From: Cytophagales bacterium
GTDB lineage: Bacteria > Bacteroidota > Bacteroidia > Cytophagales > Cyclobacteriaceae
NCBI GenBank assembly: GCA_025358885.1
Contig: JANYHW010000223.1
Span: 22,875-86,874, forward strand
Length of the DNA stretch: 64,000 nt
Direction of reading: 5' to 3'
Shown: piece after piece, positions 52,428 through 61,510 of the stretch
How the letters are laid out: the number at the start of each line of letters is the position of its first letter
Position numbering within the stretch: position 1 is the stretch's first letter
The notes under the pieces: model-generated
Told to the model about the DNA's origin: nothing
Databases searched by the model: none
The model's input: the letters and a program-made list of their open reading frames with translations, nothing else
Made by a program: the position numbers and the translations under genes

Positions 52428-53654
52428 ATGCGATCTTCGCGCGCCGAATTATTCGCACCAATGAAAAGACCGATCATCGTCATCTTCATGACCATCTTCA
52501 TTGATATGTTGGGATTTGGGATCATCATTCCCATCCTCCCGATTTTCTCAAAAGAACTTGGTGCCGAGAATTACCAGGTGGGTCTTATCGCGATGAGTTT
52601 CCCAATCATGAATTTTCTCTTTGCACCATTTTGGGGATCGCTCAGTGACCGCTATGGACGAAGACCAATCATTTTGGTTAGCGTTTTGATTACGGGACTG
52701 GCTTATTTGCTTTTCTCGCAAACTGTAAACCTCTGGCTCTTGCTGCTTTCTCGCCTGCTTTCAGGAATAGGATCAGCAAATTTGTCTGTGGCACAGGCTT
52801 ATATCGCCGATATTACTCCACCACAGAATCGAGCCAAATCCATGGGACTTATCGGGGCAGCATTTGGCCTTGGCTTTATCATAGGCCCTACGGTGGGAGG
52901 CTATATGAAAAGTATGTCTGCCCCTGGTCACGTAGACCTGGTCGGCTATCTCGCTGCGGGTTTTAGCCTGGTGAACCTTGTGTTGGCCTTTTATCTTCTC
53001 CCGGAATCCCTCAAGGAAAAGCAAAAAAATGTTCGCTTTAATTTCAAGGTCATCTCCGGCATAGTTACAGAACTCCGAAAGCCGACGATTCGGGAACTGC
53101 TGCTCATCAACTTCATCTTTATTACGGCCTTTATGATCATGCAGATGTCGTCGTCACTTTTCTGGAAAGAAAAGATTGGCCTGAATGAAATTGAGATGGG
53201 CAATATGTTTGCCTTCATAGGCCTTGCTACTGTAATTGTTCAAGGCGGACTGGTCGGACGCCTGGTGAAAAAATTCGGCGAAATTCGTTTGTTGAACTAT
53301 GGAACATATTTGTTTATTGTTGCCTTGGTGATGCTGCCCTGGGTCACCCCTTCTTCATTCATTCCGTTCGAATTGATCGCCATGGCTTTGATTGCTTTGG
53401 CCAATGGATGCCTTACACCTTCAATTACATCATTGTTGTCAAAAACCGCCGACCCAAAAGATGTAGGCCAGGTGCTCGGCGTAAACCAATCGTTTGGCTC
53501 TGTCGCCCGGGCGGTGGGAATGGGCCTGAGCGGATTCATTTATGGCATTGAATTTCACCTTCCCTTTATTATGGGAGCGGTATTGATGCTCATTTGTATA
53601 GGACTTGCATTAGCGCTTGAGAAACAGTTCAGGAAGAGAGATGAGCCGGTGTAA
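52428..53654 (+). CDS. MFS transporter (TetA/Bcr-like drug efflux type)
   Basis: 408 aa from the ATG at 52428. A TTG at 52410 and an ATG at 52461 (MKRPIIVIF) are alternative starts; the first membrane helix begins just after 52461. Twelve hydrophobic segments are present, with the MFS motif A GSLSDRYGRRPI between helices 2 and 3 and motif C-like GAAFGLGFIIGPTVGG in helix 5. This places it among the 12-helix proton-coupled drug exporters. Substrate is unknown, and there is no regulator nearby. Confidence 0.92.
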   Translation: MRSSRAELFAPMKRPIIVIFMTIFIDMLGFGIIIPILPIFSKELGAENYQVGLIAMSFPIMNFLFAPFWGSLSDRYGRRPIILVSVLITGLAYLLFSQTVNLWLLLLSRLLSGIGSANLSVAQAYIADITPPQNRAKSMGLIGAAFGLGFIIGPTVGGYMKSMSAPGHVDLVGYLAAGFSLVNLVLAFYLLPESLKEKQKNVRFNFKVISGIVTELRKPTIRELLLINFIFITAFMIMQMSSSLFWKEKIGLNEIEMGNMFAFIGLATVIVQGGLVGRLVKKFGEIRLLNYGTYLFIVALVMLPWVTPSSFIPFELIAMALIALANGCLTPSITSLLSKTADPKDVGQVLGVNQSFGSVARAVGMGLSGFIYGIEFHLPFIMGAVLMLICIGLALALEKQFRKRDEPV

Positions 53655-53720
53655 CCACGTTTGATTTGGTGATTTAGATCAACCAACTATCAAGCCGTTC
53701 GATCACAAATGAGTTGAGTA

Positions 53721-54332
53721 TTAGTTGATAAGAAAAGTTAGAATTCCGGAGAGCATCAGTGTAACACCGGTGATGATTCCGGCATTGTGCTCCAATGAGT
53801 GCCAATTCATCTTCGACAATCCATGGTGGGCAAACCTGACCCAAATGACCATACCGCCCACGGTCACAATCGTGTACAATACTGACAGCACGGCCACTAA
53901 CCACCAACCATCAGCACCGGCGACAAGAAAATAGGCCTCTATTTCGAAGCAAGGTGAAAAAAACATTGCTGAGGCAAGTGAAAAGATCAACTTGTTCTTG
54001 GAGACTTGTTCGGGGTGGCCATGAATATGGAAATGATGATGCCGGCTATGTTGATAGATGTAGAACATACCCAGTGCTATCAAAACAACCGGAGCGACAT
54101 AGGAAGTGAAATTTTTCACCACGGCAGACAGCTGTGCACCTATGAAGGCGAGCACAATACCAATGAGTACGGTGCTGGCTGCGTGGGCGAGGCCAGCAAT
54201 CAGGGTAACACGGGATGTTTCGGCCAAATCCCATTTCTCTTTACGTCCAATCGACAGAACCGGTAACCAATGATTAGGGATCAATCCGTGAAGAATACTC
54301 AGGACAACGCTGCCCGCAATTAATGTAATCAT
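53721..54332 (-). CDS. HupE/NiCoT-like metal transporter of the efflux operon
   Basis: 203 aa, six hydrophobic segments. The first helix has HGLIPNH (His15, His21), close to the HX4DH signature of Ni/Co transporters. A His-rich loop HSRHHHFHIHGHPE lies around residues 95-108, suited to holding Ni, Co or Zn. A cation export role is likely because it is the last gene of the Czc-type operon, 46 bp after czcB. It could instead be a LysE/RcnA-like exporter. The metal is inference. Confidence 0.8.
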   Translation of the reverse strand: MITLIAGSVVLSILHGLIPNHWLPVLSIGRKEKWDLAETSRVTLIAGLAHAASTVLIGIVLAFIGAQLSAVVKNFTSYVAPVVLIALGMFYIYQHSRHHHFHIHGHPEQVSKNKLIFSLASAMFFSPCFEIEAYFLVAGADGWWLVAVLSVLYTIVTVGGMVIWVRFAHHGLSKMNWHSLEHNAGIITGVTLMLSGILTFLIN

Positions 54333-54378
54333 GTACTAAAGGTAGTGTCCGTAAATGTCATTTAGCTTTCTTTCCTAT

Positions 54379-55524
54379 TTACTCTTCTTTGTTCTTTAAC
54401 ATTCCCAAAAGTGAATAAGTCCCTTTGATAACAATCATTTTATTTTTCGCGGCCTCAGGAAGGCTTACACTGGTATATCCATCTTCCGAAATGTCTTTGG
54501 TGATTTCAAGCATCTTAAATGAATGCGGATTGGTCTCATTTGCTACAAAGACAAAATAATTTCCGTCAAAATTCACCACAGCCTCATTGGGTAATGCATC
54601 AAACGATTTCGCGTTTGTCTCAATGACGGCACTAAAATACATTCCGGGAATCAGGGAAATATCCTCGTCCTGCAGGTGACAATGTACCCTGACTGTTCTT
54701 TCGGTAGTGATCTCTTTGCCGATCAGATAGACTCTTGCTAACCTTTCTTTTGTTTCGTTGGATAGCTTGATCCTTACTTTTTGCCCTACCGCAAGTTTTG
54801 AAAGGTCTTTTTCAAAAACCTGGGCCTCGGCATGCAAATGTTCTGTATCAACAATTTTTAGCAACACATCGGTTGGATTGACATGCATTCCAATATTGAT
54901 GTTAATTTGAGTGACGTAACCGGTGATGGGCGACGGAATAGAAATAGTATTCCGGATCTCACCTTTTTCAATGTCAATTGGGTCGATGTTGATTAGTTTC
55001 AACTTGGCCTTCAGGCCCTCAACTTTTGCCTTCATGCTTAGGTAATTTGATTTTGACTGCTGAAGAGTCTTGACCGCATTGACATTCTCTGCTGCCAGTT
55101 CCTGTTGGCGGCTGTATTCAAGGGCGAGGAACTCAAGTTGACTTTGGCTGTCGAGATAGTCTTGTTGCATTTGAATGTAGTCAGGGTGCTCAAGGATTAC
55201 CACAACCTGACCTTTCTTTACTTTCATGCCCTGGAGTAATTCAGTGAATTTGACAAATCCTCCAAGGGGAGCAGAGATGGTCACAAGGTTCTGCGGTGGC
55301 ACATCAAGCATGCCATTGGCCTTCACAGTGCCACTCATCTGCCTCGCTTCCGGCCTGGCTGTCTGAATGTTCAACAGTTTGAGTTGTTCGTCCGTGAGAA
55401 TTACCTCATTTCCGGTTGAGTTGGAAGTTTTCGCAGTTGTTATGTTGCTACTGTCTGCTTTGTCTGTCTCCTTTGAACAGGAGAAGATAACAGTGGCCGT
55501 GAACAATATTATGGTGAATTTCAT
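54379..55524 (-). CDS. czcB: RND efflux periplasmic adaptor (CzcB/CusB type)
   Basis: 381 aa lipoprotein (lipobox FSC, Cys16). It has the membrane-fusion architecture: biotinyl-lipoyl half-motifs (TISAPLGGFVKFTELLQGMKVKKG and ISIPSPITGYVTQINI), a long alpha-helical hairpin between them, then beta-barrel and membrane-proximal domains. It joins the CzcA pump to the CzcC channel. It lacks an obvious His- or Met-rich metal-binding N-terminus. Spacing to the genes on either side is 25-46 bp, so it is in the same operon. Confidence 0.93.
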   Translation of the reverse strand: MKFTIILFTATVIFSCSKETDKADSSNITTAKTSNSTGNEVILTDEQLKLLNIQTARPEARQMSGTVKANGMLDVPPQNLVTISAPLGGFVKFTELLQGMKVKKGQVVVILEHPDYIQMQQDYLDSQSQLEFLALEYSRQQELAAENVNAVKTLQQSKSNYLSMKAKVEGLKAKLKLINIDPIDIEKGEIRNTISIPSPITGYVTQININIGMHVNPTDVLLKIVDTEHLHAEAQVFEKDLSKLAVGQKVRIKLSNETKERLARVYLIGKEITTERTVRVHCHLQDEDISLIPGMYFSAVIETNAKSFDALPNEAVVNFDGNYFVFVANETNPHSFKMLEITKDISEDGYTSVSLPEAAKNKMIVIKGTYSLLGMLKNKEE

Positions 55525-55549
55525 TTTTTCTTAAGTTAAAATTATTCGA

Positions 55550-56776
55550 TTAGAATTTTCCCAGAAGGAATTCAAGTTTGATAATGGACTGATTGTATAG
55601 ATTGAGAGACAGCAAATAATTGGACTTGATGGTCAGCGCACTTCTAAGCGATTGTAAATATTCGATGTATCCGATTTCACCGCTGCGGTATGCCTTGCGG
55701 GCCTGACTTAAAATCAATTCAGCGTTTTGTAGAGCGCTTCCTTCATAGTAGTTGAGGCTTGCCTCGTTCTTTTCAAATTCCTGTACAGCTTGTTCAAATG
55801 CGCCCTTGAGGGTTGTTTCAAAATATTCGGCGGATTTCCGCGAAGCCTCCTCTTGAAAAGCAGCAGCCTTAGACCGGGCTATATGTGGCGAAAACCAGAG
55901 CGGAATTCCCAAACCCACCTGAAATCCCGTAAAATGCTTGTCCCTGCCAAAGTATTGATCCTGACCGTTGATGTTTTGCACCCCGGTAAGACTCTGATTG
56001 AAGTATCCCAGGATAATATCGGGCATGACCCTGTTCCTTTCTACTTTTTTGAATTGTCCGCTTACGACGACTTGCTGCCTGAGGAAATCCAGTTGAGGAT
56101 TTTGCTGAAAGGAAGCGGTTTCATCGGGTGCCGATTGCCTGGTTAGCACATCGCCTGCCAGGATGGGTTGATCGGATTTGACGAGCGCCTGAATCCTTGT
56201 TTGTGAAATCTGAATGTCGGCTTCGTTTTGCCGCGCCTGATTCCTCACCTCCAGAAGTTGTGTTTCTGCTGTGGTTTTCTCCAGCAGGTTACTCTCTCCG
56301 GTTTTAAGGCGAATTGAAGAAGCCTTTGCAAAATCGGTATACAGGGTGTCCTGTGTAGCAAGGAGTTTCTTTTGGGCCTCCTGGAAAAGCAGTTGTTCAT
56401 AGGCTGTCTTCACCTCAAAGACCAGGTTGTTTTGTGTAGACACCAGATTTTTTTCCGATCCAATCACCTGCTCTTTACCCAGTTTTACCTGAGCACCCAG
56501 GGTAGTTGGGAAAGGCATACTCTGGGTCAGGGTGAGGTTGTTATCCTGATAGATAGAATTGTATTGCCCGTGCATCAAAACCGCGGAAAGTTTTCCGATG
56601 TCCGTCCCTGTTTTTTTCAATTGCTTGAAGTATTCCACCTGGTATTCAGCAGCCTTGATCGATTGATTGTTTTGCAAAGCAGACTGGACCACCTGTTCGC
56701 GTGTCATGCGCTGTCCCAACACCGGTATGGCGATCAAGAGAATTATGAATGTGATCAATAAGTTATTGGATTTCAT
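55550..56776 (-). CDS. czcC: TolC family outer-membrane channel (CzcC type)
   Basis: 408 aa, signal peptide 1-21 (ends VLGQ). It has two repeats of the TolC outer-membrane efflux fold: paired long helices (NNQSIKAAEYQVEYFKQL; RQQVVVSGQFKKVERNRVMPDIILGYF) and the closing ARKAYRSGEIGYIEYLQSLRSAL. It forms the outer-membrane duct of the metal efflux complex. The czcA stop lies 3 bp before its start, so they are translated from one mRNA. Confidence 0.93.
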   Translation of the reverse strand: MKSNNLLITFIILLIAIPVLGQRMTREQVVQSALQNNQSIKAAEYQVEYFKQLKKTGTDIGKLSAVLMHGQYNSIYQDNNLTLTQSMPFPTTLGAQVKLGKEQVIGSEKNLVSTQNNLVFEVKTAYEQLLFQEAQKKLLATQDTLYTDFAKASSIRLKTGESNLLEKTTAETQLLEVRNQARQNEADIQISQTRIQALVKSDQPILAGDVLTRQSAPDETASFQQNPQLDFLRQQVVVSGQFKKVERNRVMPDIILGYFNQSLTGVQNINGQDQYFGRDKHFTGFQVGLGIPLWFSPHIARSKAAAFQEEASRKSAEYFETTLKGAFEQAVQEFEKNEASLNYYEGSALQNAELILSQARKAYRSGEIGYIEYLQSLRSALTIKSNYLLSLNLYNQSIIKLEFLLGKF

Positions 56777-56779
56777 ATT

Positions 56780-59700
56780 TCAATGAATTTTGGGTTCTTT
56801 TTCAAAATAAGTATAGAGCACAGGGAGCACCACCAGGGTTAATAGGGTTGCCGTGATCAGTCCACCGATCACCACAGTAGCGAGTGGTCGCTGCACTTCC
56901 GCTCCGGACCCATTCGAGAGTGCCATGGGTAAAAAGCCCAATGAAGCCACGAGGGCAGTCATCAATACAGGACGTAGGCGTACTTCTGTCCCCTTCAGGA
57001 CAATATCATTCAGATTCAAGACACCCTCCTTTTTCAGCCGGTTGAACTCAGCAATCAATACAATTCCATTCAAGACAGCCACACCAAACAAGGCGATGAA
57101 TCCCACCCCTGCTGAAATACTAAACGGCATACCGCGAAGAGAAAGGGCGAGTACACCACCAATTGCAGAAAGAGGAATTGCCGTATAGATCAACAGACCC
57201 TGACGGAAAGAGTGAAAGGTGAAATAGAGGAGAAGGAAAATAAGGGAAAGGGCCAGAGGGACTGCAATGATCAACCGTTGCTTAGCTTCCTCAAGATTCT
57301 TGAAAGCTCCGCCGTATTTAAGAAAATATCCAGGCTCGAACTTTAGCTTAGCATTGATTTTAGCATTGATTTCACCGACGATGCTCTCCACGTCGCGACC
57401 CCGCACATTAAAGCCAACTGCAATACGGCGTTTGGCATCATCGCGCTGAATCTGGTTGGGACCAACGGTGAGTTCTATGCTGGCCAGCTGCTCCATTGGA
57501 ATTTGCATCCCCGAAGGTGCTGTGACATACAGACCCTTAATGTCCTCAATGCTTTTGCGGTTCTGTTGGTCAAGACGGACAACCAAATCAAAACGCTTTT
57601 CATTTTCGTAAACCTTGCCAGCCGATTCTCCGGAGAACCCGCTGCGCAGCACTTGATTTAATTCGTCAATACTAATGCCAAACTGGGCCATTCTCGCCCG
57701 ATCGTATCGGACGTTGATTTGTGGTAGTCCACCGATAGGCTCAACATATATGTCTTCGGCACCTTTTACAGACCGCGCTATTTTCCCGACCTGGTCTGCA
57801 TAATCTGCCAGAAGGTCAAGATCTTCGCCATAAATCTTGATCACAACATCCTGTTTAGCCCCGGTCATTAGTTCATTGAAGCGCATTTGAATGGGTTGTT
57901 GAAATCCGAAGAGCACCCCGGGTAAGGCCTCATGTAATTTTGAAGCCATCTTATCTGCGATCTCGGTTCTTGACGTGGCGCTGACCCATTCGTTCTTGTC
58001 TTTCAAAACGATAATTAAGTCGGCTGCTTCAATGGGCATGGGATCAGTGGGAATCTCGGATGTACCGATCTTGCCAATCACCATTTTCACTTCCGGAAAG
58101 TTGTCAAGTAAGATTCGTGAGCTCTTCTGTGTCGTTTCAACAGTCTGTGAAAGTGAACTACCCGTGATAAGCAGAGTCTCAACAGCAAAATCCCCCTCAT
58201 CCAATTGAGGGATGAACTCGCCACCCATCCGCATGAAGAGAAAAATGCTGAAAGCCAGTAACAAACCGGAGGCTGTTAGCACGATACCCCGTCTTTGAAG
58301 GGCAGCAAGTATGGCCGGACGATAAACCCGATGAAAGAATGCAATAATGGTGGCCGAAACATTTTTCTTGTGACCTGTTGTTTTGCTCAGGACCAGGGAG
58401 GAGATCATAGGCACGTAGGTGAGCGACAGGATCAGGGCACCGATGATGGCGAATGATACAGTCTGTGCCATGGGGCCAAACATTTTTCCCTCAATGCCAG
58501 CAAGCGAAAGGATAGGGAGATAAACTATCAGGATGATGATCTGACCAAAGGCCGCCGATCTCATCATGTTGCTTGCAGCATGCGCAACCTCTTCATCCAT
58601 TTCTTTTTGTGTAAGCTTTCGCACGAGACCCGAAACCCCCAGGTGATGCATGGTGGCTTCTACGATGATGACCGCGCCATCTACAATCAGTCCAAAGTCA
58701 ATGGCCCCCAGGCTCATCAGGTTCCCGGATACCCCGAATAAATTCATCATGCTGATGGCAAATAGCATTGCCAATGGTATTAATGAAGCAACCACCAACC
58801 CTGCCCTAAGGTTGCCCAGCAGCAAGACAAGGACAAAGACAACAATCAAGGCACCTTCTGCAAGATTTTTGGTTACCGTCGTAATGGCATTGTTAACCAG
58901 CTTGGTTCTGTCGAGGTAAGGCTCAATCTCCACTCCATCCGGGAGGGTCTTTTTGATCTGCTCAATTCGTTCCTTGACATTTGCAATAACAAAAGAGGAA
59001 TTTGCACCTTTGAGCATAAGTACAATGGCACCCACCACTTCACCCTGGTCGTTGTATGTCATAGCACCATAACGTGGTGCGCTTCCAAATCTCACTTCCG
59101 CCAGGTTGCGAATAAGGATGGGCAAACCCTGGGTGGTATTCTTCACGACGATCTGCTGGATGTCGTCGAGACTTTCCACCATCCCCTCACTCCGAATGAA
59201 ATAGGAGTAAGGTTTTCTCTCGATATAGGCGCCACCGGTGTTTTGATTATTTTTTTCAAGGGCCATGAATATTTCCTGGATACTTACATTCATGCTACGC
59301 AGCTTGTTGGGATCCAGGGCGATCTCATATTGCTTTACAAATCCACCGAAACTACTGACATCGGCCACACCAGTTGTGCCCAATAGTTGCCTTCTTACAA
59401 TCCAATCCTGAATGGTGCGTAAATCCATGGCGCTGAATTTTTCTTCAAGACCCTTCTTTGGACGAAGCACATATTGATAGATCTCGCTGAGGCCAGTGGA
59501 AAGTGGCGCGATTTCCGGACTGCCCACACCGGATGGGATCATGCTCTTTGCCTGAGACAACCTTTCATTTACCTGCTGCCGTGCCCAGTAAACATCCGTT
59601 TTGTCAGTAAAGACTATGGTGACAACGGATAGGCCGAAGCGCGAGAAAGACCGGATCTCCGTAATGCCTGGTATGGTGGCCATCGTCTGCTCCACCGGGA

Positions 59701-59899
59701 AGGTGACAAGCCGTTCAATTTCGGGAGCGGCCAGAGATGGAGATATGGTGAGTACCTGCACCTGGTTGTTGGTAATGTCCGGCACGGCATCAATGGGCAG
59801 CTGGGTAAGTGAGTAACCTCCCCAGATAACCAGGGCGAGTGTCAGCATACCAATAATTATTTTGTTCCTTATAGAAAAGGAGATAATGCCATTAAGCAT
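56780..59899 (-). CDS. czcA: Heavy-metal RND efflux pump CzcA
   Basis: 1039 aa, full length, with 12 membrane helices in two halves, each followed by a large periplasmic loop. Proton-relay residues in helix 4 lie in DFGLIVDGAVIIVE: Asp401, Asp407 and Glu414, matching the D402/D408/E415 set of CzcA. The DFG...DG form of this motif is typical of divalent-cation pumps (Zn, Co, Cd, Ni) rather than the Cu/Ag pump CusA. It drives proton-coupled export across the envelope with CzcB and CzcC. Confidence 0.95.
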   Translation of the reverse strand: MLNGIISFSIRNKIIIGMLTLALVIWGGYSLTQLPIDAVPDITNNQVQVLTISPSLAAPEIERLVTFPVEQTMATIPGITEIRSFSRFGLSVVTIVFTDKTDVYWARQQVNERLSQAKSMIPSGVGSPEIAPLSTGLSEIYQYVLRPKKGLEEKFSAMDLRTIQDWIVRRQLLGTTGVADVSSFGGFVKQYEIALDPNKLRSMNVSIQEIFMALEKNNQNTGGAYIERKPYSYFIRSEGMVESLDDIQQIVVKNTTQGLPILIRNLAEVRFGSAPRYGAMTYNDQGEVVGAIVLMLKGANSSFVIANVKERIEQIKKTLPDGVEIEPYLDRTKLVNNAITTVTKNLAEGALIVVFVLVLLLGNLRAGLVVASLIPLAMLFAISMMNLFGVSGNLMSLGAIDFGLIVDGAVIIVEATMHHLGVSGLVRKLTQKEMDEEVAHAASNMMRSAAFGQIIILIVYLPILSLAGIEGKMFGPMAQTVSFAIIGALILSLTYVPMISSLVLSKTTGHKKNVSATIIAFFHRVYRPAILAALQRRGIVLTASGLLLAFSIFLFMRMGGEFIPQLDEGDFAVETLLITGSSLSQTVETTQKSSRILLDNFPEVKMVIGKIGTSEIPTDPMPIEAADLIIVLKDKNEWVSATSRTEIADKMASKLHEALPGVLFGFQQPIQMRFNELMTGAKQDVVIKIYGEDLDLLADYADQVGKIARSVKGAEDIYVEPIGGLPQINVRYDRARMAQFGISIDELNQVLRSGFSGESAGKVYENEKRFDLVVRLDQQNRKSIEDIKGLYVTAPSGMQIPMEQLASIELTVGPNQIQRDDAKRRIAVGFNVRGRDVESIVGEINAKINAKLKFEPGYFLKYGGAFKNLEEAKQRLIIAVPLALSLIFLLLYFTFHSFRQGLLIYTAIPLSAIGGVLALSLRGMPFSISAGVGFIALFGVAVLNGIVLIAEFNRLKKEGVLNLNDIVLKGTEVRLRPVLMTALVASLGFLPMALSNGSGAEVQRPLATVVIGGLITATLLTLVVLPVLYTYFEKEPKIH

Positions 59900-59994
59900 A
59901 CGCTTATAACTGTTGAAGGATGAATGTTAAATTTTGGAATAGCCAGAAATACCAACCAAAGAGATGAGTCGGTTGTTACTTCAAGAAAGAAAAT

Positions 59995-60378
59995 TTAACA
60001 GCTTCGGGGCGGTTGCCAGATAGAAGCCTGCGGGTTGCTTGGTTTCCCGTCCTGTGTATCAGGAGCAAGTGAGATCAGGTAAAGGATATTTGACTGGTAA
60101 CTTATGGTCGCGGTGCTTGGCACAATGGACGATATGGTGCCAATCATGCATTCACTGTTGCCGCGAAAGGGGAGCTGCTCATCCCGTGCATAGTCGGCAT
60201 CGCGTACATTGCCACTGAAATAGTGAAGTGTAATGAAATCCACCAGTGTGATGTCTGGTGACTCCTGGCGATGTTCAATAAAATGAGAAATGAAAATTGG
60301 GAGCTTCCACAGCTGGTGAAGCTCTGTAGCCGTGAAGAGATATACGAAGGTGAGCGCTATGGCAATCTTTCTTTTCAC
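59995..60378 (-). CDS. Small protein heading the metal-efflux operon
   Basis: 127 aa from a GTG at 60378 (VKRKIAIAL), chosen because promoter boxes lie inside the longer frame that starts at 60405. The N-terminus is a signal peptide or anchor (about 3-18, IAIALTFVYLFTATELHQL). The mature part has HFIEHRQESPDITLVDFITLHYF and ends in SIWQPPRSC. Proteins of this kind often precede czcA-type genes in Bacteroidota. A metal-binding or sensing role is plausible from the His/Glu/Asp residues but not shown. It is 95 bp upstream of czcA. Confidence 0.7.
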   Translation of the reverse strand: MKRKIAIALTFVYLFTATELHQLWKLPIFISHFIEHRQESPDITLVDFITLHYFSGNVRDADYARDEQLPFRGNSECMIGTISSIVPSTATISYQSNILYLISLAPDTQDGKPSNPQASIWQPPRSC

Positions 60379-60382
60379 AACA

Positions 60383-60402
60383 CAAATATAGGCACAAAGA
60401 TA
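60383..60402 (-). promoter_or_regulatory. Tandem TAnnTTTG boxes before the metal-efflux operon
   Basis: On the minus strand TATCTTTG (60395-60402) and TATATTTG (60383-60390) both match TAnnTTTG and are offset by 12 bp. The second ends 4 bp before the GTG at 60378, giving a near-leaderless mRNA. Two boxes could give two start sites or an overlapping regulated promoter. Confidence 0.5.
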
Positions 60403-60409
60403 CAAATCA

Positions 60410-61483
60410 TCAGAATAGCTGCAGGTTTCCGCCTCTTAAGAACTTGGTCAGATCGTAGGGAGGCAGCTCCCGACCAGCCATATACTTCTTCTTTGAGGTA
60501 CGGAAAAGTTGGTGGATAACATCAGCCAGATTGCCATCACCAGCCATTCTACGACCAAAATGGGTGTCACTTACCGACCCTCCATGCATTGAACTTATCT
60601 GACCCCAAACCTTGTCGAATCGATCAGGAAAGTTCTTTAGCAACCAATCCTCAAAAATCTTTGCAATAGAACCGTTTAACCGCACAACAGTCATGCCTGC
60701 GGTGAGGGCACCATGATCCGCTGCTGCCTGGATAATTTTTGGAATCTCATGATGATTCATTCCTGGAATGATGGGGGCATTCATCACACCGACCGGGATG
60801 CCCGCACTAGCAAGCGCCTCAATTGTCTTTAGCCTCTTTGTTGCACTTGCTGTACGTGGTTCCATGGTGCGCCGTAGTTCTTCATCAAGTGTGGTAATTG
60901 AAATCATTACATGGACGAGATGGTCAGACGCCAGATCCGTCAGGATATCAATATCTCGCGTAATAAGGCCGTTTTTGGTAATAATGCTTACCGGATGTCG
61001 GTAACGCGCCAGCACCTGCAGCATCTTTCTTGTAAGCTGATGCACACGTTCCTGCGGTTGGTAACAGTCGGTATTGCCTGAAAGCATGATGGGTGCCGCC
61101 TGCCAATTGCGATGAAGAAGTTGCTGTTCGAGAATGGCAGGAGCATTCTCTTTGACAATGATCTTGGTTTCAAAATCAAGGCCAGCGCTGAATCCATAGT
61201 ACTCATGTGTGTTACGCGCATAGCAATACACGCATCCATGCTCGCATCCCTGGTATGGATTCATCGAGAACATCATACCAAGGTCCGGGCTGTCTACCTT
61301 ATTGATGATCTTCTTGGGATGCTCAATGAATATCTGGGTTGAGGGAGTTTCAAGCAATGGCTCATCAAGCCCTTCAATATGCTCGGCCACATATTGAGCC
61401 TTCAGAAACTTGTTTTCTGTCTTAATTTGCGCCCCCCGGCCCTTTAAATAGGATTCATCCACAGCGGGCAATATAGAAAACAT
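60410..61483 (-). CDS. PA0069-type radical SAM protein
   Basis: 357 aa. The radical SAM cluster motif is CEHGCVYC (Cys80, Cys84, Cys87; CX3CX2C), followed by YARNTHEYYG. Later segments ITTLDEELRRTMEPRTASATKRL and GVMNAPIIPGMN fit the Rv2578c/PA0069 group related to spore photoproduct lyase. Its reaction is unknown. The stop lies 31 bp before the GTG start of the efflux-operon protein. It is divergent from the PLP enzyme gene by 27 bp. Confidence 0.88.
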   Translation of the reverse strand: MFSILPAVDESYLKGRGAQIKTENKFLKAQYVAEHIEGLDEPLLETPSTQIFIEHPKKIINKVDSPDLGMMFSMNPYQGCEHGCVYCYARNTHEYYGFSAGLDFETKIIVKENAPAILEQQLLHRNWQAAPIMLSGNTDCYQPQERVHQLTRKMLQVLARYRHPVSIITKNGLITRDIDILTDLASDHLVHVMISITTLDEELRRTMEPRTASATKRLKTIEALASAGIPVGVMNAPIIPGMNHHEIPKIIQAAADHGALTAGMTVVRLNGSIAKIFEDWLLKNFPDRFDKVWGQISSMHGGSVSDTHFGRRMAGDGNLADVIHQLFRTSKKKYMAGRELPPYDLTKFLRGGNLQLF

Positions 61484-61510
61484 GTTTAGTAAATACTAAT
61501 TTAATTAGCA

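Noticed and set aside
60379..60405. ATG at 60405 as start of the efflux-operon protein
   Set aside because: Both promoter boxes lie between it and the GTG at 60378; the GTG start gives a clean signal-peptide start.
60505..60520. GGTGGATAA near 60.5 kb as another DnaA box
   Set aside because: It is a single one-mismatch hit inside the radical SAM gene with no partner; such isolated matches are expected by chance over 64 kb.
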